Part shown: piece by piece, positions 9,471 through 18,299 of the stretch
How positions within the stretch are numbered: the stretch's first letter is position 1
Layout of the letters: each line of letters begins with the position of its first letter
Position numbers and translations under genes: made by a program
The notes under the pieces: model-generated
The model's input: the letters and a program-made list of their open reading frames with translations, nothing else
Told to the model about the DNA's origin: nothing
The model's database searches: none
DNA from: Verrucomicrobiaceae bacterium
GTDB taxonomy: Bacteria; Verrucomicrobiota; Verrucomicrobiia; Verrucomicrobiales; Verrucomicrobiaceae
Assembly (NCBI GenBank): GCA_947507875.1
Contig: CANNQP010000013.1
Span: forward strand, 30,615 to 94,614
DNA: 64,000 bases
Reading direction: 5' to 3'

Positions 9471-10535
9471 TCAAAGGCCAAGCTCTAGCTGCCCGCCCAC
9501 TTGAGGTCGGCGAAAGCTGGCCGCACTAACTGCAGGCCGGCGATGTAACATGGCAACGCGCCGCAGAGAGATCTTGAACAATTGCTCAATTTGCTGTGCC
9601 CATATGCCAACGCCTTTGAGACGTTTGCCAAATTCTCCATGCGACATTGTCGCGCCTTGAGTTTCTGCGATGCGATTGAGCACCTTTTCCTTCATGCCTG
9701 GAAAGTGTTCTTCAAGCCAAAGGCCAAACACTTCTTTTACACTAAAAGGCAGCCTGACGACGGTGTAGCCTGCAAACGTTGCCCCTGCGACGTGGGCGGC
9801 CTCTACGATGGCCGGAATTTCGCTATCATTGAGACCTGGAATGATCGGGGCGATGGAGACGCCGACAGGTACTCCTGCATCCGATAGTGCTCGAATGGCT
9901 GCCAAGCGCATAGCAGGGGAACTGGCTCGGGGCTCCAGCCGCCTTGCCAAGTCGTGATCCAAGCTGGTGATGGAAATGTAGGCCGCCGTCGCCTGAACGC
10001 GTGATAGCTCGACCAGATGGTCGAGGTCTCGCGTGATGAGGTGATTTTTGGTAATCAAAACAACAGGATGCCGACACTCCGCCAGTACCGCCAAGCAACC
10101 ACGGGTGATCTTTAGCTTTTTTTCAAGAGGCTGGTAGGGGTCCGTGACACCGCTAAGAGAGAGGTGCTCAGGTATGTATGTTTCACGAGCGAGTTCAGCG
10201 CGTAGTAGCTCTGGGGCGTCTTGTTTAACTAGAATCCGGCTCTCAAAATCGATTCCAGCCGAAAAGCCAAGCCATTCATGGGTTGGGCGGGCGTAGCAGT
10301 AGGCACAGCCATGCTCGCAGCCGCGATAGGGATTCAAACTGGCGGCAAAAGGCAGATCAGGACTCTCATGTCGCGAAATGATTGAGCTGGAGTGATCTCT
10401 GAAGAACTTCGTGCTGACTTGATCAGGCTCTTGCCCTGGTTCGTATTCGATGTGGAGTTCACTGAACCGTTGCGTGGGATTCACCGCAGCCCCCCGCCCA
10501 TGAGGTCGCACTCCAGGCATGGGGGACGCGCTCAT
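9471..10535 (-). CDS. Radical SAM protein, PA0069 family
   Basis: A 354-residue radical SAM enzyme of the PA0069/SPL-related group. The iron-sulfur site is CEHGCAYC (Cys73, Cys77, Cys80), preceded by SLNPYRG and followed by the YARPTHEWLGFSAGIDFE block characteristic of this family. SLSGVTDPYQPLEKKL and GVSIAPIIPGLND are further family motifs. The N-terminal RGAAVNP stretch also matches relatives. The start at 10535 is the likeliest, with an in-frame ATG at 10520 as an alternative. The biochemical reaction of the family is unknown; the resemblance to spore photoproduct lyase suggests nucleic acid repair or modification, but that is inference. It ends opposite the terminator at 9412-9445 and lies 14 bases downstream of the DUF6580 gene, so the two may be co-transcribed. 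Confidence 0.9.
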   Translation of the reverse strand: MSASPMPGVRPHGRGAAVNPTQRFSELHIEYEPGQEPDQVSTKFFRDHSSSIISRHESPDLPFAASLNPYRGCEHGCAYCYARPTHEWLGFSAGIDFESRILVKQDAPELLRAELARETYIPEHLSLSGVTDPYQPLEKKLKITRGCLAVLAECRHPVVLITKNHLITRDLDHLVELSRVQATAAYISITSLDHDLARRLEPRASSPAMRLAAIRALSDAGVPVGVSIAPIIPGLNDSEIPAIVEAAHVAGATFAGYTVVRLPFSVKEVFGLWLEEHFPGMKEKVLNRIAETQGATMSHGEFGKRLKGVGIWAQQIEQLFKISLRRVAMLHRRPAVSAASFRRPQVGGQLELGL

Positions 10536-10549
10536 GGTGAGGCCTCAGG

Positions 10550-11152
10550 TCAGGCCGCTGCCCGCTGGAGCCATGGCAACGTCGGTTGTGCACGTAGGCG
10601 GGCCTCAGCATTGAAGGCCACGATCAAAAGTGCGCTGAAGATGAGATCACTGACGATAGCGTTGCGCAGGAAGTGCCAGCTCGGCACATAACCTGGCAGA
10701 CCGGTGGTCTGAGCCTGAATCCAGCCAGCGAGGCTTTTGACGTAGGTTGGCTCAGCCATCCAAGTGGCGGTGTTGGTCAGGAGGTAAAAGCTCAGGCTGC
10801 AAGCCACCACGCCAAGAAGACTGTGAGCGATGCTCAGCCGACCGCGATGGCGGTTCGCGAAAGCTGCGGCAATGCCATAAATCGCATAGATGGTCAAACT
10901 TTGAAGCCCCAAGGCCTCCTTGGGGCCAAGAGCGAGCGCGTTCAGGCCGAGCATAGCCGCTGGACAGAACCACCATGGAAGCACGCGTGGCATGACCAGC
11001 GTGCCCGCAAAAGCGAGTGCCATCCAGGGGGAGAAATTGGGCAACAAGCTCATGCCTTCGGAAGTCAACTTCATCCATTGAAAGGCTAGTGCCAATGCGA
11101 TGAAAACCAGAGGGAACCATAAGGAAGAGGGTATTTGGGAGCGGGAGGACAT
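10550..11152 (-). CDS. DUF6580 family integral membrane protein
   Basis: The ATG at 11152 gives about 200 residues with five or so hydrophobic segments. Upstream in-frame residues to 11239 look non-coding. The pattern of the DUF6580 family can be seen: NFSPWMALAFAGTLVMP near the N-terminus, a TIYAIYGIAAAFANR segment, the SFYLLTNTATW motif, and a C-terminal FLRNAIVSDLIFSALL. The family is annotated as a putative transport protein of unknown substrate, and nothing here narrows that. It is followed after 14 bases by the radical SAM gene and preceded by purK, all on the minus strand, so the three may share a transcript. Confidence 0.75.
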   Translation of the reverse strand: MSSRSQIPSSLWFPLVFIALALAFQWMKLTSEGMSLLPNFSPWMALAFAGTLVMPRVLPWWFCPAAMLGLNALALGPKEALGLQSLTIYAIYGIAAAFANRHRGRLSIAHSLLGVVACSLSFYLLTNTATWMAEPTYVKSLAGWIQAQTTGLPGYVPSWHFLRNAIVSDLIFSALLIVAFNAEARLRAQPTLPWLQRAAA

Positions 11153-11247
11153 GACGAAGGATACGCGGGGAGAGGCTGATGCGATATTAGGAGGACGATT
11201 TGTGAAGTGCAAACGCTCTGGCGGCAAGCTTTTCAGCAATAAGACTG

Positions 11248-12402
11248 CTAACGATCCAAGGGGAGTGCATGTTTAATCTGAAGTGCATTCTCCAGAGCTT
11301 CTTCGACGGTTTCACCCACGACATTGATATGTCCCATTTTTCGCCGTGAACGCGCTGAAGCCTTGCCATACAGATGCAGCTTCGCCCTTGGATGGCTGAG
11401 CACAGGTGTCCAGTCAGGAGAAGTCAGTGGTGCTGGCCAAAGATCACCCAGCAGGTTGATCATGACCGCTGGGCTGTGCTGACCAGGATCTCCCAAGGGA
11501 AGTCCACAAACGGCACGCATCTGCTGCTGGAATTGATTGGAGATGCATGCATCCAGGGTGAGATGGCCACTGTTGTGCGGCCGTGGAGCGATTTCATTCA
11601 CCAACACTTGGCCCGCTGCGGTGACAAACATTTCGACTGCCATGGTGCCCACGTAATCGAGTCCTTCAGCGACCGCCTCCCATAGCTCAAGTGCCTGCTC
11701 CCGCACGCTAGGCTCCACCCGTGCTGGGGCAATGCTGAGGTCCAAAATGTGATGCTCATGAATGTTTTCGATCACACCATGGACTGCCATGCGTCCATCC
11801 ATACTTCGTGCGCCAACGACGGAAATCTCACAGACAAAGGGCACCCATTGCTCGACGACGGCGTGATTGCCTTCAAAGTCGGCCCATACTGCTGCGAGAT
11901 CTGTACTGGATTCGATTTTCTTTTGCCCCTTGCCATCGTAACCAAAGGCCGCTGTCTTGATGACGGAAGGACGCCCTAGAGCATTAACGGCGGACTCGAA
12001 TTCTTCATAGCTCGACACGATTCTGAAATCGGCACAAGCGATGCCTTGGTCGCGAAGAAATAGCTTTTCGCGCTCACGGTGTTGGGTAGTCCAAATGGCG
12101 CGTCGACTCGGGCGGAGCGGCTTTTTTTGCTCAACGTGCACAAGGCAGGGATCAGGAATATTTTCAAACTCTGCGGTTACGACATCGACCTGATTGAGAA
12201 AACGATCGAGCATTTCGGTATCGTCGTATGGACCATTGAATTCAGCGTCAGCCCACTGACCCGCCGGGCAGCCCGGTTTTTCATCAGTGAACACGGCGAT
12301 CCTATATCCACAGCGTCTTGCTTCCAGGGCTAACATACGGCCAAGTTGGCCACCGCCGAGGATACCGATGCAGGAGGGAGGAAGAATGACCGAAGCTGAC
12401 AT
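11248..12402 (-). CDS. purK: 5-(carboxyamino)imidazole ribonucleotide synthase PurK
   Basis: This enzyme carries out ATP-dependent carboxylation of 5-aminoimidazole ribonucleotide in purine synthesis. The 384-residue protein starts with the GILGGGQLGRMLA nucleotide-binding motif and then shows the ATP-grasp fold: VIKTAAFGYDGKGQ, AVVEQWVPFVCEISV, VEMFVTAAGQVLVNEIAPRPHNSGH and DACISNQFQQQMRAVCGLPLGD. Length and motif order are normal. The purE partner is not in this window; purB lies 4 kb away on the other strand. The start at 12402 faces dgt, leaving about 135 bases for divergent promoters, and no Shine-Dalgarno is obvious. Confidence 0.96.
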   Translation of the reverse strand: MSASVILPPSCIGILGGGQLGRMLALEARRCGYRIAVFTDEKPGCPAGQWADAEFNGPYDDTEMLDRFLNQVDVVTAEFENIPDPCLVHVEQKKPLRPSRRAIWTTQHREREKLFLRDQGIACADFRIVSSYEEFESAVNALGRPSVIKTAAFGYDGKGQKKIESSTDLAAVWADFEGNHAVVEQWVPFVCEISVVGARSMDGRMAVHGVIENIHEHHILDLSIAPARVEPSVREQALELWEAVAEGLDYVGTMAVEMFVTAAGQVLVNEIAPRPHNSGHLTLDACISNQFQQQMRAVCGLPLGDPGQHSPAVMINLLGDLWPAPLTSPDWTPVLSHPRAKLHLYGKASARSRRKMGHINVVGETVEEALENALQIKHALPLDR

Positions 12403-12537
12403 GGGGAAATGCTAAATGAAGAGTTACTCCCTAGACTCAGGATTGGGCTCGACGCCAAAACAAAAAGTGTGCAGATCGTTTTCTGGCTGGGAGCTAGCCC
12501 TTGCCAGCCAGCGTGCCCAGCCTAGCATCAGCTCAAA

Positions 12538-13806
12538 ATGCCATCCAACTCCTTCTACACTGCCTTTGATACGGCAACCCATCTTGACCGACCGTCTCAG
12601 GCTGGTGAATACCGAAGCGCATTTCAGATTGATCGTGATCGGATCATCCACAGTGCTGCCTTTCGTCGTCTTCAGAGTAAAACTCAGGTCTTTCTTTCTG
12701 GAGAATATGATTTTTATCGCACGCGATTGACCCACAGCATCGAGGTTGCTCAGATTGGTCGTTCGATTTGTGCTTGGCTGGCCGAACAAAAAACTGCCAT
12801 GAAAGAAGGGGTGCGAATTGATGCTGATTTGGTGGAAAGTGCCTGTCTTGCTCATGATTTAGGACACCCGCCTTTTGGCCATACAGGAGAGCGAACTCTG
12901 CATCGCTTGATGCAACCCTATGGAGGCTTTGAGGGCAACGCCCAAACTCTACGATTGCTAACTCAGACAATCTTTAACAACGGACGCGAGGGCATGAATC
13001 CAACCCGCGCGCTGCTCGATGCTGTTTTGAAATACAAGACGCTCCACAAGGATGCTGCTGGTGCGAAGAATCACTACATCTATGATGAAGACGCGGGGTG
13101 GCTGGAATTCACGTTAGCCGGATGTTCTTTTCCTTCGGAATTAGCCCCTGGTTCAGCGCGTAACCGATTCAAAAGCATTGAATGTCAGATCATGGATTGG
13201 GCAGACGATACAGCGTATTCAGTCAATGATTTGGCTGATGGCATTCAGGCTGGATTCATCACGGCTTCTCGTTTGGAACAATGGGCAAGTCAGCAACCAC
13301 TGTCTGCCGTTGAAATGGCACAGATCGAATTTCTTTGTTCAGCGATTACCAAGAGTAGGGTAGAAGCTTACTTAAATCGACAGATTGGAGATTGCATACG
13401 GGCAACGGGTTTGGAACCGACCGAGAATTTTTTGAGTTCATTGAGCCAGCGTCATTCATGGTCTCTTAAGGTCGAGCCTGAGATGAAAGCGGTTTGCAGG
13501 CTCAACAAGCGTATTGCTTTGGAATTGGTTTTCAAGACACCTCAATTGCAGCAGCTTGACTTCAAAGCGGATTTCATCCTGACACGGCTGTTTGAGGTCC
13601 TGCGCAATCGCTACATTGAAGGTGAGCAGTCCACCCTGCACCTTATGCCAGAAACTTATGAGCAGGAAGTAAGCAAAGCTCCTGATGCGGCGGCGCGCGC
13701 TCGTTTAGTCTGCGATTGGGTGGCAAGCATGACGGATGCGTTTGCTTTCCGAACCTATCGGCGGTTGTTTGATGCCAACTTTGGTTCGATCACCGATTTG
13801 GTTTAA
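12538..13806 (+). CDS. dgt: Deoxyguanosinetriphosphate triphosphohydrolase-like dNTPase
   Basis: A 422-residue HD-domain protein that hydrolyses dNTPs to deoxynucleoside and triphosphate. Metal-binding and family motifs are FRRLQSKTQVF, RTRLTHSIEVAQIGRSI, the HD pair His106-Asp107 in ACLAHDLGHPPFGHTGE, and DWADDTAYSVNDL. The C-terminal part, about residues 260-420, is helical and ends in the FRTYRRLFD region. By length and motifs it resembles the type-2 dNTPase subgroup rather than the larger Escherichia coli Dgt, so the substrate may be broader than dGTP; the symbol is therefore a family name. It is transcribed divergently from purK, and the base composition is moderately A+T-rich like its neighbours. 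Confidence 0.9.
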   Translation: MPSNSFYTAFDTATHLDRPSQAGEYRSAFQIDRDRIIHSAAFRRLQSKTQVFLSGEYDFYRTRLTHSIEVAQIGRSICAWLAEQKTAMKEGVRIDADLVESACLAHDLGHPPFGHTGERTLHRLMQPYGGFEGNAQTLRLLTQTIFNNGREGMNPTRALLDAVLKYKTLHKDAAGAKNHYIYDEDAGWLEFTLAGCSFPSELAPGSARNRFKSIECQIMDWADDTAYSVNDLADGIQAGFITASRLEQWASQQPLSAVEMAQIEFLCSAITKSRVEAYLNRQIGDCIRATGLEPTENFLSSLSQRHSWSLKVEPEMKAVCRLNKRIALELVFKTPQLQQLDFKADFILTRLFEVLRNRYIEGEQSTLHLMPETYEQEVSKAPDAAARARLVCDWVASMTDAFAFRTYRRLFDANFGSITDLV

Positions 13807-13857
13807 GAACAACTTTCAAGAGGCGGTCTTTTGATTTTTTAATCAAGTCTCTAGCGC

Positions 13858-15150
13858 TCAAATCTCGGATGGAGATTCGCCGTTACCATCCTCTTTGCGA
13901 CCATCGTCTCCATTACTCTCAGGTGAACCAATACCGTTTCCTGTATTCGAGGGGTTGCTTATGATCACAGGTGGTGCGCCTCCGTTGTCGCTGCTGCTCT
14001 CCTGTGTGTTGTTGGATTGAGGGGCATCTGCGCCCAGGCTACCATTGGTGTTCACTTCACCTGTATTCGGATTCACAGTGATGTTCATGGTATTGCCATT
14101 CTGATTGACCACGGAGGTTACATTTCCATCTGAATCCGTGGTGGTGTTAACATTTGTGCCTCCACTGCTGTAAAAAATATTTCCTGAACCTGAGATACTG
14201 ATGGTGCTGACCACGAGAGCTGGCGGATTGAAGTCAGGTTCCCAGCGTACGGCTACGTAACGAGCTTTGACCGCTGCTTTAGTCTTGATCTGGATAACTC
14301 CTTTGCCAACCGCATCTTCACCAGAAACTACAGGGTTTACTTCATCTAGAGCCGACGGATCAAATGCTAGACGACCTTTCCAATCTTCTTTTTCAGGCAG
14401 TGTCTCGAACGTGTATACTTGAATTCTCATGGGGCGTGGAGAGTGAACTGAGCCAAATTCCGTGAGAGAGCGCACCTGACCAAGGTCGTACACAGCCGTC
14501 CGATATTTGTCATTCGATTCAGGAAAACTGATCTCTGAAGTCGTTGCGGCAAGATTGCGAGAAGAGTAGTCTTCAGGGTTTATGTAGATCAATCGACCTC
14601 CACCTATTCCAGAAGCAAAATTGACCTTGGCTCCATGGCCATCATTGGTTTGTGTCACTTTGTAGCTGGCGTCACTATGGGAGCCTAGCAGCTGAAAGCT
14701 CCGAATGATCCCACCGCGATGAAGGTCGAACTGAAGACGAACGTAAATTCCTTGAGCGACCCCTAGTGAAAGATGGATGACGTGATCTATGGAATTAACG
14801 GACTTGCTAACTTTGTTTTTCCAGGTTTTTCCGTCACTGCTTAAGGAAGCGGTGATGGTTCCTTCTAGACCCTCGCCCACGAAGGAAACTTTCTCCACAG
14901 TGGACTGGCGAACCAATTTCAAAATGGCTTCGCTCTGTCCACTTGCCACACGCACAGGACGAAGAGGGTCACCAAGAATAAGTCCTGATGAGGGAGCTAG
15001 CCCTTGAGCACTTGCCACCGTGGTGCCAGCGCTCACGAGAGACATGTTGACGGAATGACTAACAGAAGATGGAAGCCGACTCCACTTGCCAACAGCTAAT
15101 GATAGGGTGCCTAATGAGAGGATGGCGGTGAGTTGAAGGTGACGTTTCAC
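13858..15150 (-). CDS. Unrecognised exported beta-rich protein with Asn/Ser/Gly tail
   Basis: A 430-residue protein with a weak signal-like N-terminus (MKRHLQLTAILSLGTLSLAVG). Residues about 60-150 have a jelly-roll look similar to F5/8-type or discoidin domains (alternating beta strands, SSDGKTWKN, a final IIRSFQLLG), with a second beta-rich part to about residue 320. The last 110 residues are low complexity, rich in Asn, Ser, Gly and Asp, with repeated TNVNTTTDSDGNVTS-like text, and look unstructured. I do not recognise a family. It stands alone: dgt converges from the left and mnmE diverges to the right across 259 bases in which I see no other gene or clear signal. A cell-surface or matrix role is a guess. 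Confidence 0.75.
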   Translation of the reverse strand: MKRHLQLTAILSLGTLSLAVGKWSRLPSSVSHSVNMSLVSAGTTVASAQGLAPSSGLILGDPLRPVRVASGQSEAILKLVRQSTVEKVSFVGEGLEGTITASLSSDGKTWKNKVSKSVNSIDHVIHLSLGVAQGIYVRLQFDLHRGGIIRSFQLLGSHSDASYKVTQTNDGHGAKVNFASGIGGGRLIYINPEDYSSRNLAATTSEISFPESNDKYRTAVYDLGQVRSLTEFGSVHSPRPMRIQVYTFETLPEKEDWKGRLAFDPSALDEVNPVVSGEDAVGKGVIQIKTKAAVKARYVAVRWEPDFNPPALVVSTISISGSGNIFYSSGGTNVNTTTDSDGNVTSVVNQNGNTMNITVNPNTGEVNTNGSLGADAPQSNNTQESSSDNGGAPPVIISNPSNTGNGIGSPESNGDDGRKEDGNGESPSEI

Positions 15151-15409
15151 AGCAAGCGGGGGGCAGAGAATACGTTAAACAACGATGTGAATAACTGAAG
15201 AATGGTTTTGAACCATATGAGGATGCTGATGTAAAGAAATCTTTATGACACTTACGCCACATGTTCATTCCTTGCTTAGGTTTTAAGTGCTGACTTATAT
15301 GGTCTCTGATTAGGTTTAGGTCTGTTGCGAGGATTCAAGCCTGTGGCACTCATGAAACTAGGGTGGAATCGAAGCTGGCGCAGCGACTGACTCTGCATCA
15401 TGAATCCCA

Positions 15410-16768
15410 ATGATTTCAGACCAAGACACCATTGCTGCCATTTCCACGGCCATGGGAGAGGCTGCGCTCTCGGTGATTCGCCTTTCGGGTTCTCAGGCTC
15501 GTCAGGTAGCCAAGCTAGTTTTTTCACCTTCTATGGGGTGGGATAAGGTCGTACTCCGTCAGCTTCATCGGGCCATGGCTCGATCCTCTGATGGGATGAT
15601 CTTGGACGATGGTCTGATGGTTTTTTTTCGAGGGCCTTCCAGTTACACCGGAGAAGACTTGATTGAATTTCATGGTCACGGTGGTCTGCTTGTCACTCAG
15701 AAGGTGTATGAAGCGATACTTCAAGCGGGAGCGCGTGCTGCTGGGCCCGGCGAGTTTACCCAGCGGGCATTTTTGAATGGTAAAATGGATCTCACCCAGG
15801 CCGAAGCAGTGATGGACCTCATCCATGCCCAGAGCACCCTGGCCATGAAAGCGGCACATGAACAGCTTGGGGGCGCTATCGGCAAAGAGGCGCTTATCTT
15901 GAAAGAAACGTTGCTTCCCGTGCTAGCTCACGTCGAGGCTTACATTGATTTTCCTGAAGAAGATATTTCTCCTGACACCGGCGAAGCCTTGGCCGCGAGG
16001 ATGGATGAAGTCATACTGCGATCGCGTCGGTTATTGGATACCGCCGAACAGGGGAGAATCCTGCGCCAGGGGGCGCGGACGGTGATCTGTGGTAAGCCCA
16101 ATGTCGGAAAGTCCAGTTTGTTGAATTGCCTACTGGGCTTCGAACGTGCGATTGTTTCGCCATTGGCAGGCACCACTCGCGATACCATTGAGGAAATCAT
16201 TCAAGTTCATGGCATTCCGCTTCGGCTCGTGGACACGGCAGGCCTTCGTGCGGAAAGTGCGGACGGTATTGAGCGAATCGGCATGGATCGGACACGCAAG
16301 GAACTTGAGCGTGCTGATTTGATTCTTGAGGTCGTGGATGCTTCTGAGTCTCCCGCTTTAGCTGAACGACTCAGCTTACCTGTCGGGGTCGAGGAACGCC
16401 GAATTTTGCTGCTTAACAAAGCAGACTTAGGGCTTGCCCCGGGTTGGCCATCCGAGGCTGTTCCCTTGTCATGCCAAAAAGGTGAGGGCATGGAGGCTCT
16501 ACGCGATGCCATTCGTAAGGCACTTATCGAAAAAGGCACCTTATTAGGAGCGCATCCGATCGCGATCAATGCAAGGCATCAAGCTTGCTTTCAAAAAGTA
16601 GCCGAGCGGGTTCAGTCTGCAAAACAAGCTCTACAACAAGGTTTGGCACCTGAGTATGTTGCTCTCGATCTGCGTGAAGCTTTGTTATCCATTGGCGAAG
16701 TTGTAGGTATGGTCGATGTCGAACAATTGCTGGATGTGATCTTTTCTTCCTTCTGCATTGGCAAATGA
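15410..16768 (+). CDS. mnmE: tRNA modification GTPase MnmE
   Basis: With MnmG it forms the enzyme that installs the 5-carboxymethylaminomethyl group on wobble uridine of certain tRNAs. The 452-residue protein has the N-terminal folate-binding domain (TIAAISTAMGEAALSVIRLSG, GPSSYTGEDLIEFHGHGG), a helical domain, and an inserted GTPase with GKPNVGKSS (about 226-234), GTTRDTIEE, DTAGLR and NKAD. It ends with the conserved FCIGK, whose Cys449 is the key C-terminal cysteine. Length is normal. mnmG is not in the window. The gene leads purB by 54 bases on the same strand, and the region before the ATG has no Shine-Dalgarno. Confidence 0.97.
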   Translation: MISDQDTIAAISTAMGEAALSVIRLSGSQARQVAKLVFSPSMGWDKVVLRQLHRAMARSSDGMILDDGLMVFFRGPSSYTGEDLIEFHGHGGLLVTQKVYEAILQAGARAAGPGEFTQRAFLNGKMDLTQAEAVMDLIHAQSTLAMKAAHEQLGGAIGKEALILKETLLPVLAHVEAYIDFPEEDISPDTGEALAARMDEVILRSRRLLDTAEQGRILRQGARTVICGKPNVGKSSLLNCLLGFERAIVSPLAGTTRDTIEEIIQVHGIPLRLVDTAGLRAESADGIERIGMDRTRKELERADLILEVVDASESPALAERLSLPVGVEERRILLLNKADLGLAPGWPSEAVPLSCQKGEGMEALRDAIRKALIEKGTLLGAHPIAINARHQACFQKVAERVQSAKQALQQGLAPEYVALDLREALLSIGEVVGMVDVEQLLDVIFSSFCIGK

Positions 16769-16822
16769 TAGCGCTCTAGGAGTTGCATTCCCCAGATCGT
16801 GACCTAAATCGCCCGCCACATC

Positions 16823-18256
16823 ATGTCCCAGACCGATTTTATTCCCAATGTCCTTGCTGAACGCTACGCTACTGCCGCCATGCGCGCACTATGGTCAGGT
16901 GAGGGCAAGGTTCGACTCGAGCGGGACTACTGGATCGCAGTGTTGAAAGGCCAGCGTGATCTTGGCATTCCTGTTCCACAGGGTGTGATTGAAGCCTATG
17001 AGCATGTCAAAGGTCAGGTCAACCTCACGTCCATCATGCAACGCGAACGCGTGACTCGGCATGATGTGAAGGCACGCATCGAAGAGTTTTGTGAGCTTGC
17101 TGGTCACGAGCACATTCACAAAGGCATGACCAGCCGCGATCTGACTGAGAATGTTGAGCAGCTGCAGACCTTTCGTGCTTTGCTTGAGGTCCGCAACAAA
17201 AGCATAGCCGTCTTGGCGGGGCTTTCTCGACGCGCCCAACAAACTCGGGACATTCCTTTTACAGCTCGCACCCACAATGTCGCTGCTCAGGTCAGCACCT
17301 TGGGAAAAAGACTGGCCATGTTTGGCGAAGAGATGTTGCTCGGTTATCAAGCGCTGGATGCCTTGATCCAAAGCTACCCCGCGCGTGGTCTCAAGGGGGC
17401 GGTTGGCACTCGCTTGGACCAAATCACTTTGTTCAATGGAGATGTCTCGAAAGCGCGTGCTCTGGAAGAGCGTGTGCTGCATCACCTTGGCATTCATGCA
17501 GCCTTGGATTGTGTGGGCCAAGTTTATCCGCGCAGCCTCGACATGCAGGTCATCTCCACGCTTTGTCATGTGGCCAGTGGTCCGAGCAGCTTTGCGAAGA
17601 CATTACGACTCATGGCTGGTCACGAATTGGCTTCAGAGGGCTTTGCCAAAGGACAAGTTGGCAGTTCTGCCATGCCACACAAGATGAACAGCCGCAGCTG
17701 CGAGCGCATCAATGGGTTTCATGTCATCCTGAAGGGATATCTGGCCATGGCTGCTGGCCTCGCAGGAGATCAATGGAATGAAGGCGATGTGTCATGTTCA
17801 GTCGTTCGACGAGTGATGCTGCCAGATGCATTTCTAGCCATGGATGGTCTTCTGGAGACTACACTCACAGTTCTAAATCAGATGGAAGTCTTTGAGGCCG
17901 TGGTGGAGCATGAACTGATGCGTTATCTGCCCTTCTTGCTCACGACCACCGTGCTGATGGAGGCCGTTAAAGCCGGTGCAGGTCGTGAAGCCGCTCACGA
18001 GGCTATCAAAGAACATGCAGTTCAAGTCGCACGTGACATGCGCACAGGTAAGGTCGCGCAAAACGACCTCTTTACACGTCTTGCTGCTGACCCACGTCTA
18101 GGGCTATCCTCTGATTCTTTCGATCACTTGATAGCTCAAGGTCGTGCAAATGCTGGCGATGCCGCAGAGCAAGTCGATCACTTTGCCCAACGAGTCGGCA
18201 AGTTGGCTGAGGCCTTTCCTGAAGCCGCGCACTATGAGCCAGGTGCTATTCTTTGA
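16823..18256 (+). CDS. purB: Adenylosuccinate lyase PurB
   Basis: The enzyme cleaves SAICAR and adenylosuccinate in purine synthesis. The 477-residue product shows the fumarase/aspartase superfamily signature GSSAMPHKMNS at about 280-290, the catalytic His region KGMTSRDLTENVEQLQ, and TARTHNVAAQVSTLGKR. The length and the SERING-like text after the signature (SCERINGFHVI) point to the longer, eukaryote-like ADSL subgroup. It follows mnmE by 54 bases and is probably co-transcribed with it; the converging sulfatase gene begins its stop 42 bases downstream. No unusual residues were seen. Confidence 0.96.
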   Translation: MSQTDFIPNVLAERYATAAMRALWSGEGKVRLERDYWIAVLKGQRDLGIPVPQGVIEAYEHVKGQVNLTSIMQRERVTRHDVKARIEEFCELAGHEHIHKGMTSRDLTENVEQLQTFRALLEVRNKSIAVLAGLSRRAQQTRDIPFTARTHNVAAQVSTLGKRLAMFGEEMLLGYQALDALIQSYPARGLKGAVGTRLDQITLFNGDVSKARALEERVLHHLGIHAALDCVGQVYPRSLDMQVISTLCHVASGPSSFAKTLRLMAGHELASEGFAKGQVGSSAMPHKMNSRSCERINGFHVILKGYLAMAAGLAGDQWNEGDVSCSVVRRVMLPDAFLAMDGLLETTLTVLNQMEVFEAVVEHELMRYLPFLLTTTVLMEAVKAGAGREAAHEAIKEHAVQVARDMRTGKVAQNDLFTRLAADPRLGLSSDSFDHLIAQGRANAGDAAEQVDHFAQRVGKLAEAFPEAAHYEPGAIL

Positions 18257-18265
18257 CTTCACGGC

Positions 18266-18299
18266 AAAAACTCAGGTCGACTGACGGGTGAGCTTTTTT
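18266..18299. terminator. Possible bidirectional terminator between purB and a sulfatase gene
   Basis: Between two converging genes, an imperfect inverted repeat is flanked by five A residues on the left and six T residues on the right. The stem is short (CTCA with TGAG, plus a small internal pairing), so this is tentative. Confidence 0.35.

Noticed and set aside
13825..13852. A TTGATT/AATCAA hairpin between dgt and the exported protein gene
   Set aside because: The stem is only six A/T-rich pairs and no T run follows on either strand, so I do not call it a terminator.
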